Below are positions 1 through 9,821 of a stretch of 46,075 nt of DNA, in pieces. Origin of the DNA: Chloroflexota bacterium (lineage in GTDB: Bacteria; Chloroflexota; UBA6077; FW602-bin22); NCBI GenBank assembly GCA_004297775.1, contig SCUE01000014.1, forward strand, positions 1-46,075. Direction: 5' to 3'. The notes beneath the pieces were generated by a model that did not search any database, was not told the origin of the DNA, and was given only the letters and a program-made list of their open reading frames with translations. Each line of letters starts with the position of its first letter. Within the stretch, counting starts at the first letter, position 1. The translations under genes were made by a program, and so were the position numbers.

Positions 1-1
1 G

Positions 2-3000
2 ATGCCGGTCGTCGAATCGACGATGGGCAGCGTGATCTGGGTCGAGCTGACCGGCGGCGCGGCGAGCGGATCGTTGGTGACGCTGGAGATACCGGGGATG
101 GTCGACTCGATGGCGAGTGGCGGCTACACGGTGAACGTGTTGACGACGCTCTCGAACGCGTCCGGTGCTCTGACGCTGCAGAACGGAATGACCTCGGTGA
201 CGGTCAATCCAGTTGTTGTATCGGCGCTGCCCGATCTTCAGGTCGTGCTCGCGGCGAATCCTCCAGTGGCGGGTTGGTCGAGCGCTTCGCTCATGGTGGC
301 GGGCAGCCTGATGAGCCCGGCGCCGACGCTTCCGGACGACGGCCGCGTGCGCGTGTCGGTCGATGACGGAACGCCCGGCAACCTCGCTGGCATCGCGCTT
401 GGCCCGGGCACGAGCCCTGGCTTCGCCATTGCGGCGATCGAGTCCTCGGCGACGCAGCTCGTGTTGATGTACGCGAGTGGCCAGGCGAGTTACTTCATGC
501 TGTCGCTGGAGCGGTGGACGAATGGTCCGCTGGCCGGATCGCAATCCGTGCACGTGTCGATCGTGGATGCGATGGGCGCGCCGTACGCGCGGCCCTCAGC
601 TACGCCGACCGTCTGGCTCGATCTCGCGTCGGCGACGATCCATCCGCCGGTCGCGGGAGCCGGCAGTGTCGAGGTAGCGGTTTCGTTCCGGACATCGAGC
701 GCGATTCCGCCGAACGGCTGGATCGATATCTACCTGCCGATGGGCGCTGACGGAGCATCGGCGCGAATCTGCACGCCGTGTAGCCTCGGGCTGCCGCCAG
801 ATACGTACGTCGCGACCGGACCGATGAACCTGCGGGTTCATTTCCCAAGTGGTTTGGCGGCGAGCAACGATGTGCGGATCGGCATCGCGGACGTTCGGGC
901 TCCACCCGCGTCCGGCCCGGCCTCCCTTTCGCTCGCCGCGTACGATGCGGCCACTACGCCGCTCTCGATCGTGGCCGGCGCGGGAACGTTTATCATGCCG
1001 CCGCCGGTTGTTCTCGTGGACCCGGCCGGTACGATCGTGCTGTCGCCGCCGTTCGTTGGACCGCAATTGGCGACCGCGCACGTGACGTTCAATCCAATTG
1101 CTGGCCTGTCCGCGTCGCCGGGATCGCGTTTGGTGGTCGAGTTCGGTAGCGGCGTCAACGTTGACGGCCTGACCGCGGCGGACATCATCGACCGAAACGG
1201 GAATCTCGGCCCGATAACCGTTTCGATTCCGGCATCGGGTCGAGTCGAGATCACGCTTCTCGCCGGGCATCCGATGGCCTCCGGTGCGCTCGACTTCGAC
1301 ATCGGTCGCATCGATCTATCGACAGCGGCGCCGCGTCCATTTGTCAGCCAAGTGACGCTGTTCGACCTGGCGAGTTTCCCGATCGTCGACGGCATCCTGG
1401 TCGGCGGCTCGATTCTCCCACCATTCGCCGCCGGCCAACTCGACGGTTTATCGATCATGATGTCGCCAAACGGCGCCGGTGAGGTCGCGACCGCGAACGT
1501 CTTCTTCACCGCGCGAAACCAGGTCAGCGCGAGCGGCCGGGTCGAGATCGAGTTCGGACCGGTATTCAGCGTTACCGGACCGTTGACCATTGACGGATTC
1601 GGCGGCAACGCCACGGTCACAACCAGTGGGACGCGCGCGGTCGTGACGTTCGCCGACGCGCCGTTGCTGGCGAATACGCCGGTGATGTTCCAGGTCGGCG
1701 GCGTGCGGAACCCGTTCGGCGCCGGGGATTACGACGCGCAAGTCACGACGTACGAGTCGGCGGAACAGGGCGGCATCCAGGTCGATCGAGCTTCCACGCA
1801 GATTTACATCGCGAACGGACCGCCGCAGGCGCTCGTCGTGGTTAACCAGCCGGGCAGCGGACCGGCCGGACAGCCATTACCGCCGGCGCGGATCGGCGCG
1901 GTCGACGTCTACGGGAATCCAGCGTTTGGACCGGGAAGCAATGGCGCAACGGCGCCGGTGACGGTGACATTGGCGGCCGGGCCGGCCGGCGCCTCGATCT
2001 TCGGCATGCTGACCGCGTACCCGATGAACGGCGTCGCGGAGTTCTTCGACATCCGGGCCGACAAGGCGGGGACGGGCTACGTGTTGCTGGCGACCGCTCC
2101 GGGGCTCGTGGCGACGACGAGCGCGTCGTTCAATGTCTTCCCGGGCATGCCGTCGCAGGTGGCGTTCAGCCAGCAGCCTGGGAATGGCGTGGCCGGGTCA
2201 ACCCTTACCACGCAGCCGGTGGTGGTGGTGGAGGACCAATTTGGAAACCGGGCGGCGTCGGACAGTTCGTTCGTCAACCTGATGCTGACCGGCGGCGATG
2301 GATTCGGCTTCTTGGCCGGTCCGACCGGAATTCAGGCGACCAATGGTGTCGCGATCTTCACTGATGTCAGGGTCGATCATGCCGCGACGGGTTACCGGCT
2401 CATGGCGATGGGGCCGGGATTGGCGACCGAGAGCGCGACATTCGATGTCGTGGCCGGCGCGGCCAGCCACCTGATGTTCGTGACGCATCCGCTCCACGCG
2501 ACGGCCGGTATGCCGTTTGGCCAGCAGCCAGTCGTGACGGTCGCGGACGCGTTTGGCAACCCGGTGTTGTCGGCCGCGACCGTGACGGTCTCGATTGCGA
2601 CGTCGCCGGCGGCGGTTGCGTTGCAGGGAACGACCGCCGTCGCCGCATCCAACGGCGCGGCGACGTTCACCGATCTACGGATCGATCGATCCGGATTCTC
2701 GGATCCCAGTGGCTGGAGTCCTCCGTTCCCGTATCAATTGCTCGCGAGCGCGCCGGGTGTGGCGGACGCGATCAGCTTCCCGTTCACCGTCGCGGCCGCG
2801 GCGGCGAGCCAGATCGTCTACCTGGACCAGCCCGCGAGCGGCCAGGCTGGATTCCCGCTGCCGGGTTTCCGCGTGGTCGTCAATGACGCGTTTGGCAACG
2901 TCGTCGAGAGCTTCCACGATCAGTCGTTGACGATCACGTTGATTGGCGGTGCGCCGAACGCGTCTCTCCTTCTGCCGATGCCGGGCGGACCGGTTCCCGT

Positions 3001-6000
3001 GACGAGCATCGCCGCCGCCGCCTATCAAGGCGTGGCCTACTTCGATCGGGTCGCCGTGAATATGCCGGCGACCGGATACCAGTTCGTCGTCTCAGGGCCA
3101 TCTTTGGCGCCACAGTTGAGTGGACCGTTTGACATCCTCGGCGGACCGGCCCAGCGCGTGGTCTTCCAAACGCAGCCTGGCAATGGCGTGGCCGGTCAGC
3201 TACTCAGTCAGCAGCCGGTGATTGTTGCCCTCGATCAGGCTGGAAACGTCGACGCGAACTTCAATGACTTCGTCGGCATGTACCTTCAGCCGACCAACTA
3301 CAGCCCGACCGCGCCGGCGTTCCTGATCGGGCAGACATTCCTCCAAGCGGCGAACGGCGTCGCCGTGTTCAGTGACTTGCGGATCGACGCGGCCGCGACC
3401 GGGTATCGCCTGTTCGTCTTCGCCTACGGCGTACCGAATCCGATCGAGAGCGCGGAGTTCAGCGTCACGCCTGGCCAGGCCACGTTCATCGATCTGCCGG
3501 ACTTCCTGCCGGATGCGATGGCCGGGTCGCCGCTGCCGGTGCAGCCGCGGGCGGTGCTGTTTGACGAGTTCCATAACGTCGTCACGAACGCGACCCACGT
3601 CGTGAGTCTGAGCTTGCTGCACGCGGCGAGCGACACGGTTCTCCTCGGGACGACGAATGCCACGCCGGTGAACGGCGTCGCGCAGTTCAGTGGACTGCGC
3701 ATCGATCGCGCCGGGTTCGGGTATCAACTCGCGGCTTCGACGGTCAACATCTCCGGCCACGTCACCTTCCCATTCAGCGTCATGGCGGCGACCGCGACCG
3801 CGCTGGCGTTCCTGGAGCAGCCGGGCGGGGCGACGGCAAACATGCCGTTTGCGTATCAGCCGGTCGTCGGACTCGTGGACGCGTTTGGCAACGTCGATCA
3901 CGGCGCATACGCGCTGGTCACGCTCAGTCGGCTTGGCGGCGCGAGCGGGGCGGTCCTGTTTGGTCCGACCACGAGTGACGCGTTCGGCGGCCAGGCATTC
4001 TTCGGCGGGCTCGGCATCTCGCACGCCAGCGCGAACAACCGTCTGCGGGCATCCGCGTCCGGCTTCACGGCGGTCAACAGCGCGAGCTTCCCGGTGATGG
4101 CGATGCCGCCGGAGCCGCCGTACAGCGTCGGCGTCGATTCGGCCAGCGGCGGCGCGAATGTGTTCTGGAGCGACCCGCTGTTCGACGGCGGCGCGCCGAT
4201 CACTGGGTTCCGCGTCAATGTCTATGACTCGGTGTCGGCGACGACGCCGGTCTCCATCGTGAATCGGCCGGCGAACGCGCGGTCCGCGTTCATCACGGGG
4301 TTGACGCTGAACGCGACGTACCGCTTCACCGTGCAGGCATCGAATGCACTCGCGATCAGCGAGGAGTCGTATCCGACCGAGATCACGCTGTTGCAGTTGC
4401 CCGATCCGAGCCAGTCGACGCTGCAGGCGCTGCCGGCGTCGGTGGCCGCCGACGGCACCACGAGTTCGGCGGTGCGCATCACGCTGCGTGACGGCAGCGG
4501 AATGGGTGTGGCCGCGAAGGTGGTCGGACTGTTCTCCGGTCATCCGGGGCTCGATATCGCACCGCCGCAAGCGACGACCGACGCGTCTGGTAGCGCGGTC
4601 TTCACGGTACGATCGCGGCAGATCGGTCCAGCGTTCATCATGGGCGCCGACTTCACGGACGGCTTCTCGCTGCCGCAACTGGTGGTGGTCGAGTTCACGG
4701 CCGGGGCGACGAGCGCGTCGCGCTCGATCATGCAGGTGATCGGTCCCGAGATTCCGATTGGCGGGTACGCCAGCGCGATGGTCGCGGTCCGGGTCGTCGA
4801 CAACGAAGGCAACCCGGCCAGCGTCAACGTCAGCCTCGTCGCCAGCCCTGGCTACCCGGTCGCGATTCAGGCGCTGAACGCGCAGACCGATTTCGATGGT
4901 TGGGCGCGATTCCTGGTGTCGTCGTACCAGGATGGTGTCGCGACCATCATGGCCACGGCGGGTGGTGTGACGCTGGCGCAGACGGCGCAGATCACGTTTG
5001 TTCCCCCGCCGCCACCGCCACGGCCGAGGCTGCAGGGGCGCGTCGTCAGCGACACTGGTTTGGTCCTGACGGGCGCGGGGATCCGCGTGCGCCAGGCGGT
5101 ATCGCCATTCGTCACGTTTAATCTGACGAGCAGCGCGACGGGTTCGTACGCCACCTTCCTGCCCGACGATGGCGAGTGGCTGGTTAGCGCCAGCGCGCCC
5201 GGCCACATGTCTCTCCGCGATCAGACGTTGTTCCTGCCAGTCGGCGACGTCTTCTTCGACCCGCTCTTGATTTCGACGCCGAAGCTGATCACGGGCCGGC
5301 TCGTCGATCGATTGGGTAGCCCGGTCGGTCATGTTCGGATCCGCGCCCAGATGGACAACTGGATCAGCGTGGTCCGGTCGGCGTCAGGGACGGGACTCTT
5401 CTCGATTCCGGTGCCGGAGATCGGCTACCTCTCGGTGACGGCCGATCCGATTCCAGTGCCGGGCAACATCCCGCCGATGGCGCAGGTCTTCATCTACTCT
5501 GAGGCGAGCGTCGACCTTGGCGACTTCCGGTACGGCACCGGCTTCACTGTCACCGGTACGGTGCGTGACGGTCTCGGCGGCTCCGGAATTCCCGACGCAA
5601 CCGTCAGCGCGTACCTGCTGCCGCCGCCGAATGCGGGTTTGGAGCCGGAACTGGTCGCGGAGACGATCGCCGACGCTTCGGGCGTGTATGACGTCAACCT
5701 GCCGACCGAGGGACCGTACTATTTCGTCGGCGGTGGACCGGGCGTCATCAGCGGACGGCGTGACATGGGTGTCGCCGGTAACCTGAGCGGTATCGACATC
5801 ATTGCGCGAGCCGCGACGCAATCAATCTCGGGCACAGCACGCGACACGGCCGGAGCGATCTTGACCGGCGTTCCGGTCATTGCCGAACTGCCGGGATACC
5901 GCGTCGAGACGACGACCGACGCGAGCGGCGCGTACAGCCTGAGCGTGTTTGCGGGAACGTGGAACCTCACGGGTGTGACACAGCCAGAGAAGGCTGGTCC

Positions 6001-9000
6001 GATCCTGCGCGTGAACGTCGCAGCGACGGCTCAGAACACGATTGTGAACCTGACGTATGTTGCGTTCGAACCGGCGAACAACCAGGCCCTGAGCGTGGCG
6101 GCGCCGCGGCTGAGCCTGGTCGGGCCGACCGACTCGCGGCTGCACGACTTCGAGAGCCCGTCCGATAGGGACTGGAGTTGGTTCCCGGGTCGACGCGGAT
6201 TCATCTATCGCGTGAACACGTTCGCGCTGGGGGCGATCGTCGATACGGCGATCGCGGTCTACGATCCGAGTGGGTCGCTGCTCTACTACAACAACCACGC
6301 GACGGATCAGCCGGACGGATCGTCGATCCAGTTCACGGCCCAGGTGGACGGACCGTACTACGTGCGAGCGAGGAACGTGGCGCCGACTGGAGGTCAGGGC
6401 ACCGAGTATCGGATCGCGGCGCAGGAACTTGGGGCGATTCCGACGGCGACGCCGCTGCCGACAATGACGGTGCCGCCGACGCTGACGCCGAGTATTACGC
6501 CGACGCGTTCCGTCACACCGACGTTTGTTGTCGGAGAGTCAACATGGACGCCCACACTGACGCCGACGATGACGGTGCCGCCGACTGTCACGCACACGCC
6601 GACGCTGACGCCCACGTGGACATTGACGCCGACCGAGACGAGCACGCCGACGAACACGCCAACCTCGACGCCAACGTACACCCCGGCGCCAGGCGACCTC
6701 ATCACGCTGGCGCTGCCGATGCTGCCGCCGAGCGCACGAGCGGATGAGGTCTTCGCATTCGGCGGCGATCAGAACTGGTACCAGTTCAGCGCCGTCGCCG
6801 GGTACACGTACGAGATTCGCACGGATCCGTCGACCGCGAATGCCACCGCGAACGTAGACACTCAGTTAATGGTCTGGCGTGGATCCGCCGCGGCGCCGCA
6901 CGCGATCGCGTACAACGACGACGACGAGTCCCGGGCAACGGACAGCGAGAGGAACCGCTTCTCGCGCGTCACGTATCTCGCCGAGTTGAACGAGACGATC
7001 TACCTCACGGTCTGGCACTTCGACTCGACCGCGAGCGGCGCCGGGACGGCGCACGACCTGCGGGTGATTGCTTCGGCCGCGTCGAGCGCGGTCCAGACGT
7101 CGACCCCGAGTTCGACCGCGACCGCGACGCCGACCGCGACGCCGACCGTCACACCGAAGCCGACCGCGGTCGTCGATGCTTACGAGTCTGACAACGTGCC
7201 GTCGGCGGCGAAGGCGATCGTGGTCAACGCCGCGCCGCAGGCTCACACGTTCCACGCGCCACTCGACAATGACTTCGTTCGCTTCTCGGCCGCGGTCCAG
7301 GGCGTCTATACGATTGAGACGACCGCGCTGACCGGGGGCGCGGACACGATCATCACGCTGATGCGCGCCGATGGCACGAACGTGTTCGACGTGAATGGCA
7401 TTCGCCTGGAGAACGACGACGATCCGCTGCAGAGTGGGACGACCAACTATCGGCAGTCGCGGATTAGCTTCACGGTTTTGACGCCAGAGACGTTCCTGGT
7501 GCGCATCCGCAACCGTAACGGCAATCTGTACGGCTCGACGGTTGGATACAACGTCGCGGTGACGGGTGTCTTCGTGACGCCAACGCCGACGGCGACGCGA
7601 ACGCAGACATCGACGCCGACCGCGACTCCGACGCTCGGTGCTGGTGAGCCGACGGGGACGCCGACCCAGACGCCGACCGTCACGAGCACGCCGACTCAGA
7701 CGCTGACGCCGACGCCGACGGCGGTGGCGGACGCGTACGAGGGCGACAATAGCAAGGCCTCGGCTGACGTCCGCATCTTCGACCTGAAGAACCCGATCGT
7801 TCATTCGGGAAGCCAGCCACTTGCCGGCAATAATGGTCCGCGCCATGGCTTCCACCAGGCGGGTGACGAGGACTGGGTGGCCGTGCAACTTGGGCGCCTG
7901 GTCGCTGGCACCCGCATCGTGATTATGACCAGCGACCTCGGCCGCCGCTTCATTCGCGACGCCGATGGGACGGTCCGCGAGTCGATTCTCCGCACCGAGA
8001 CCTTGCTCTTCCTCTATCGGCCGGATGCGACCGCGCCCGGCGGCGTACGACTGGCGCGGTTCAACAGCCAGGATCCGGACAGCCCGAACGTCCGCCAATC
8101 TCGAATTGTCTGGGTGGTGACGGCTGAGGAAGCGGCGCTGTACTCCGGGCAGGTGTGGTACATCCGGGTGCGCAATGAGGCCTCGGCGTTCTACGGCGTC
8201 GATGCTTTCTACAACCTCCACGTTGCGCAGGAACAGCCGGCGCCGACGCGGACGCCGACCGCGACCCCGACGGTAACGCCGACCTTCACGCGGACGGCGA
8301 CTGGCACGGCGACGAATACGCCGACGCCGACGAATACACCGACACACACATTGACGCCGACGCCGACCTGGACGCCATCGATCACACCGACCGTGACCCC
8401 AGTCGTGACGTTGCCACCGGGTGTGCCGACCTACACGCCGACAAGCACGCCGACGTGGACGCCAACGTCCACCCCGACCCCGACCGCGACCAGCACGTTC
8501 ACGACCACTCCGACACCGACCGCGACGGACACGCCGACCGAGACGGCGACCGCGACCGAGACGGCGACCGCGACGCCGACGCCGACCGCGACCCCTGAAC
8601 CGATCAATCAGACAGTGAACACGAGCCAGGGGACGACGCTCCAGACCTCGAACGGCGACACCCGGATCGACATTCCCGGCGGCTTCTCGAATCTGGCCGG
8701 CGAAGTGGTGTTCGAGTTCAACGGCGGACCGGCCTACCGACAGGGCGACGGGCAACGTTCGCTGCGATCGTACAAGGCGAAGGCATTCGCCTCGGACACG
8801 GGTGACCAGATCACGCAGTTCGACGTGTCAATCAGCTTCTGCTCGACGATCTCGTGGGCCGACGTGAGCCGCGACGGCTTTGAGATCCTGGACCAGGACG
8901 ACATCAAGGTTTCCTGGATCGACCCCGAGACGGGAAATCGGCGAACGGACGGTGTGACACGGGTATTCCTGCGGAAGGCGACGGCGCTGCTGGCGGGCGA

Positions 9001-9703
9001 GATCTGCGTCAAGACGGAGCACTTCACCGACTTTGAGATCGTCGGCGCCGAGGTTCCGACGCCGACGCCGCGTCCGACGAACACGATCACGCCGACTCGA
9101 ACGATTACGGCGACGCCGGTGTTCGTGGCCGCGGCTGACACCGCAACCCCGACCCCGACCGCGACCACCACTGGCGCGAATACGCCGACCGTGACGCCGA
9201 CGTCGACCGCGACGTTTGTGCCGGTGTCGACGACGGTCGCGGTGAATCCAGTTGCGACGACGACGGTGTCGACGAGCGACGGCGTGCTGACGATCGAGAT
9301 CCCGGCTGGTGGCGTGGCGGAGACCGGCGGGACGCCGATTCCGGTGGTCGTGACGATCCGGACGACGCCGGTTCCAGCGAGCACGGATGGCGTGGCGCGT
9401 GGGCTGAAGGCCGTGCGGATCGAGATGCAGACGCAGGGCGGGACGCAGATTACGCAGTTGACGAAGAGCATCGTGGTCGAGTTCGCGTACTCCGACGCCG
9501 AACTGAGCGCGCGCGGTCTCACCGCCAACACCCTGCGGGTCTACTCATCGAACGACGGCGTGACGTGGGAGTTGCTGCCGACGACGATCGATCCGGTGAC
9601 GCGCCGCGTGCGGGCGACGGTGAGCCACCTGACCATCTTCGCCCTGGCCGGATCGCAATACCGGTACGTTCTTCCCATCGTTCCGCATCGGGGTGGGGCC
9701 TAA
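2..9703 (+). CDS. Giant multidomain cell-surface protein (5' end cut by window)
   Basis: The open frame runs from the window edge. The ATG at position 2 has no visible upstream signal, so the true N terminus and any signal peptide probably lie outside. The visible 3,233 residues hold, in order: beta-rich segments (about 1-600); seven Ig-like repeats of ~105-115 residues (about 610-1367), each with a 'QPxxGxAG...QPVVxVxDxFGN' core; a fibronectin type III-like domain (~1369-1465); two Big_1-like Ig domains (~1470-1680); carboxypeptidase-regulatory-like repeats (~1690-2020); four pre-peptidase-C-terminal-like domains (~2025-2740) separated by Thr-Pro linkers; a further beta domain (~2870-3015); and a C-terminal module (~3074-3225) shared with the next gene. 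The tail 'YVLPIVPHRGGA' resembles the LPxV-type tails common in Chloroflexota exported proteins. It is probably a secreted adhesin or S-layer/sheath protein. No catalytic motif was seen. The domain calls are pattern-based. Confidence 0.85.
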   Translation: MPVVESTMGSVIWVELTGGAASGSLVTLEIPGMVDSMASGGYTVNVLTTLSNASGALTLQNGMTSVTVNPVVVSALPDLQVVLAANPPVAGWSSASLMVAGSLMSPAPTLPDDGRVRVSVDDGTPGNLAGIALGPGTSPGFAIAAIESSATQLVLMYASGQASYFMLSLERWTNGPLAGSQSVHVSIVDAMGAPYARPSATPTVWLDLASATIHPPVAGAGSVEVAVSFRTSSAIPPNGWIDIYLPMGADGASARICTPCSLGLPPDTYVATGPMNLRVHFPSGLAASNDVRIGIADVRAPPASGPASLSLAAYDAATTPLSIVAGAGTFIMPPPVVLVDPAGTIVLSPPFVGPQLATAHVTFNPIAGLSASPGSRLVVEFGSGVNVDGLTAADIIDRNGNLGPITVSIPASGRVEITLLAGHPMASGALDFDIGRIDLSTAAPRPFVSQVTLFDLASFPIVDGILVGGSILPPFAAGQLDGLSIMMSPNGAGEVATANVFFTARNQVSASGRVEIEFGPVFSVTGPLTIDGFGGNATVTTSGTRAVVTFADAPLLANTPVMFQVGGVRNPFGAGDYDAQVTTYESAEQGGIQVDRASTQIYIANGPPQALVVVNQPGSGPAGQPLPPARIGAVDVYGNPAFGPGSNGATAPVTVTLAAGPAGASIFGMLTAYPMNGVAEFFDIRADKAGTGYVLLATAPGLVATTSASFNVFPGMPSQVAFSQQPGNGVAGSTLTTQPVVVVEDQFGNRAASDSSFVNLMLTGGDGFGFLAGPTGIQATNGVAIFTDVRVDHAATGYRLMAMGPGLATESATFDVVAGAASHLMFVTHPLHATAGMPFGQQPVVTVADAFGNPVLSAATVTVSIATSPAAVALQGTTAVAASNGAATFTDLRIDRSGFSDPSGWSPPFPYQLLASAPGVADAISFPFTVAAAAASQIVYLDQPASGQAGFPLPGFRVVVNDAFGNVVESFHDQSLTITLIGGAPNASLLLPMPGGPVPVTSIAAAAYQGVAYFDRVAVNMPATGYQFVVSGPSLAPQLSGPFDILGGPAQRVVFQTQPGNGVAGQLLSQQPVIVALDQAGNVDANFNDFVGMYLQPTNYSPTAPAFLIGQTFLQAANGVAVFSDLRIDAAATGYRLFVFAYGVPNPIESAEFSVTPGQATFIDLPDFLPDAMAGSPLPVQPRAVLFDEFHNVVTNATHVVSLSLLHAASDTVLLGTTNATPVNGVAQFSGLRIDRAGFGYQLAASTVNISGHVTFPFSVMAATATALAFLEQPGGATANMPFAYQPVVGLVDAFGNVDHGAYALVTLSRLGGASGAVLFGPTTSDAFGGQAFFGGLGISHASANNRLRASASGFTAVNSASFPVMAMPPEPPYSVGVDSASGGANVFWSDPLFDGGAPITGFRVNVYDSVSATTPVSIVNRPANARSAFITGLTLNATYRFTVQASNALAISEESYPTEITLLQLPDPSQSTLQALPASVAADGTTSSAVRITLRDGSGMGVAAKVVGLFSGHPGLDIAPPQATTDASGSAVFTVRSRQIGPAFIMGADFTDGFSLPQLVVVEFTAGATSASRSIMQVIGPEIPIGGYASAMVAVRVVDNEGNPASVNVSLVASPGYPVAIQALNAQTDFDGWARFLVSSYQDGVATIMATAGGVTLAQTAQITFVPPPPPPRPRLQGRVVSDTGLVLTGAGIRVRQAVSPFVTFNLTSSATGSYATFLPDDGEWLVSASAPGHMSLRDQTLFLPVGDVFFDPLLISTPKLITGRLVDRLGSPVGHVRIRAQMDNWISVVRSASGTGLFSIPVPEIGYLSVTADPIPVPGNIPPMAQVFIYSEASVDLGDFRYGTGFTVTGTVRDGLGGSGIPDATVSAYLLPPPNAGLEPELVAETIADASGVYDVNLPTEGPYYFVGGGPGVISGRRDMGVAGNLSGIDIIARAATQSISGTARDTAGAILTGVPVIAELPGYRVETTTDASGAYSLSVFAGTWNLTGVTQPEKAGPILRVNVAATAQNTIVNLTYVAFEPANNQALSVAAPRLSLVGPTDSRLHDFESPSDRDWSWFPGRRGFIYRVNTFALGAIVDTAIAVYDPSGSLLYYNNHATDQPDGSSIQFTAQVDGPYYVRARNVAPTGGQGTEYRIAAQELGAIPTATPLPTMTVPPTLTPSITPTRSVTPTFVVGESTWTPTLTPTMTVPPTVTHTPTLTPTWTLTPTETSTPTNTPTSTPTYTPAPGDLITLALPMLPPSARADEVFAFGGDQNWYQFSAVAGYTYEIRTDPSTANATANVDTQLMVWRGSAAAPHAIAYNDDDESRATDSERNRFSRVTYLAELNETIYLTVWHFDSTASGAGTAHDLRVIASAASSAVQTSTPSSTATATPTATPTVTPKPTAVVDAYESDNVPSAAKAIVVNAAPQAHTFHAPLDNDFVRFSAAVQGVYTIETTALTGGADTIITLMRADGTNVFDVNGIRLENDDDPLQSGTTNYRQSRISFTVLTPETFLVRIRNRNGNLYGSTVGYNVAVTGVFVTPTPTATRTQTSTPTATPTLGAGEPTGTPTQTPTVTSTPTQTLTPTPTAVADAYEGDNSKASADVRIFDLKNPIVHSGSQPLAGNNGPRHGFHQAGDEDWVAVQLGRLVAGTRIVIMTSDLGRRFIRDADGTVRESILRTETLLFLYRPDATAPGGVRLARFNSQDPDSPNVRQSRIVWVVTAEEAALYSGQVWYIRVRNEASAFYGVDAFYNLHVAQEQPAPTRTPTATPTVTPTFTRTATGTATNTPTPTNTPTHTLTPTPTWTPSITPTVTPVVTLPPGVPTYTPTSTPTWTPTSTPTPTATSTFTTTPTPTATDTPTETATATETATATPTPTATPEPINQTVNTSQGTTLQTSNGDTRIDIPGGFSNLAGEVVFEFNGGPAYRQGDGQRSLRSYKAKAFASDTGDQITQFDVSISFCSTISWADVSRDGFEILDQDDIKVSWIDPETGNRRTDGVTRVFLRKATALLAGEICVKTEHFTDFEIVGAEVPTPTPRPTNTITPTRTITATPVFVAAADTATPTPTATTTGANTPTVTPTSTATFVPVSTTVAVNPVATTTVSTSDGVLTIEIPAGGVAETGGTPIPVVVTIRTTPVPASTDGVARGLKAVRIEMQTQGGTQITQLTKSIVVEFAYSDAELSARGLTANTLRVYSSNDGVTWELLPTTIDPVTRRVRATVSHLTIFALAGSQYRYVLPIVPHRGGA
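1826..4100 (+). repeat. Seven tandem Ig-like domain repeats inside the giant surface gene
   Basis: Successive units begin near 1829, 2153, 2467, 2810, 3155, 3475 and 3800, a period of roughly 315-345 bases. Each unit encodes a hydrophobic strand, 'QPGxGxAG', 'QPVVxVxDxFGN', then 'NGVAxFxDLRIDxAxTGYxLxAxxPG'. Copies have diverged at both DNA and protein level (the sixth has 'DEFHN' in place of 'DxFGN'), so this is an old internal expansion and not a recent unstable array. Confidence 0.8.
6436..6690 (+). repeat. Thr-Pro-rich linker coding repeat (first of five)
   Basis: A low-complexity run of 'acgccgacg'-type triplets encodes 'TPTxTPT' linkers between pre-peptidase-like domains. Similar stretches lie near 7090-7160, 7580-7720, 8240-8600 (the longest, ~120 residues) and 9055-9220. 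Such linkers are typical of exported Chloroflexota proteins and are plausible O-glycosylation sites. The codon pattern is consistent with in-frame expansion. Confidence 0.75.
9218..9660 (+). repeat. C-terminal surface module, copy A
   Basis: This encodes a ~147-residue beta domain with the segments 'SDGVLTIEIPAGGV', 'GLKAVRIEMQTQGG' and 'RVYSSNDGVTWELLP'. A second copy ends the following gene (about 11316-11756). Most positions match at protein level, so the two are clear paralogous modules, each placed after a Thr-Pro linker. The module may anchor or orient proteins on the cell surface (inference). Confidence 0.85.
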
Positions 9704-9821
9704 GCTCTCCTCTGGTGCGCGGCCCATTCGGCGCGCAAGCCACGATCGGGTGCGGCTATGGTTGAGGAAGCACGGCTGTGTGCCGGCGCGGCCCGTGGTT
9801 GGGAGTTTTGGGCAATCGTGA

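Noticed and set aside
3200..5332. 710-codon minus-strand open frame
   Set aside because: It is antisense to the Ig-repeat region. The translation is Arg-rich low complexity without motifs, a shadow caused by high GC codon use.
8240..8600. Possible CRISPR-like or minisatellite array
   Set aside because: Short 'acgccgacg' units lack fixed repeat/spacer lengths and stay in frame as a Thr-Pro linker, so this is coding low complexity.
6866..8755. 629-codon minus-strand open frame rich in RRR
   Set aside because: Antisense shadow of the pre-peptidase-like domains and Thr-Pro linkers; the composition is unlike a protein.
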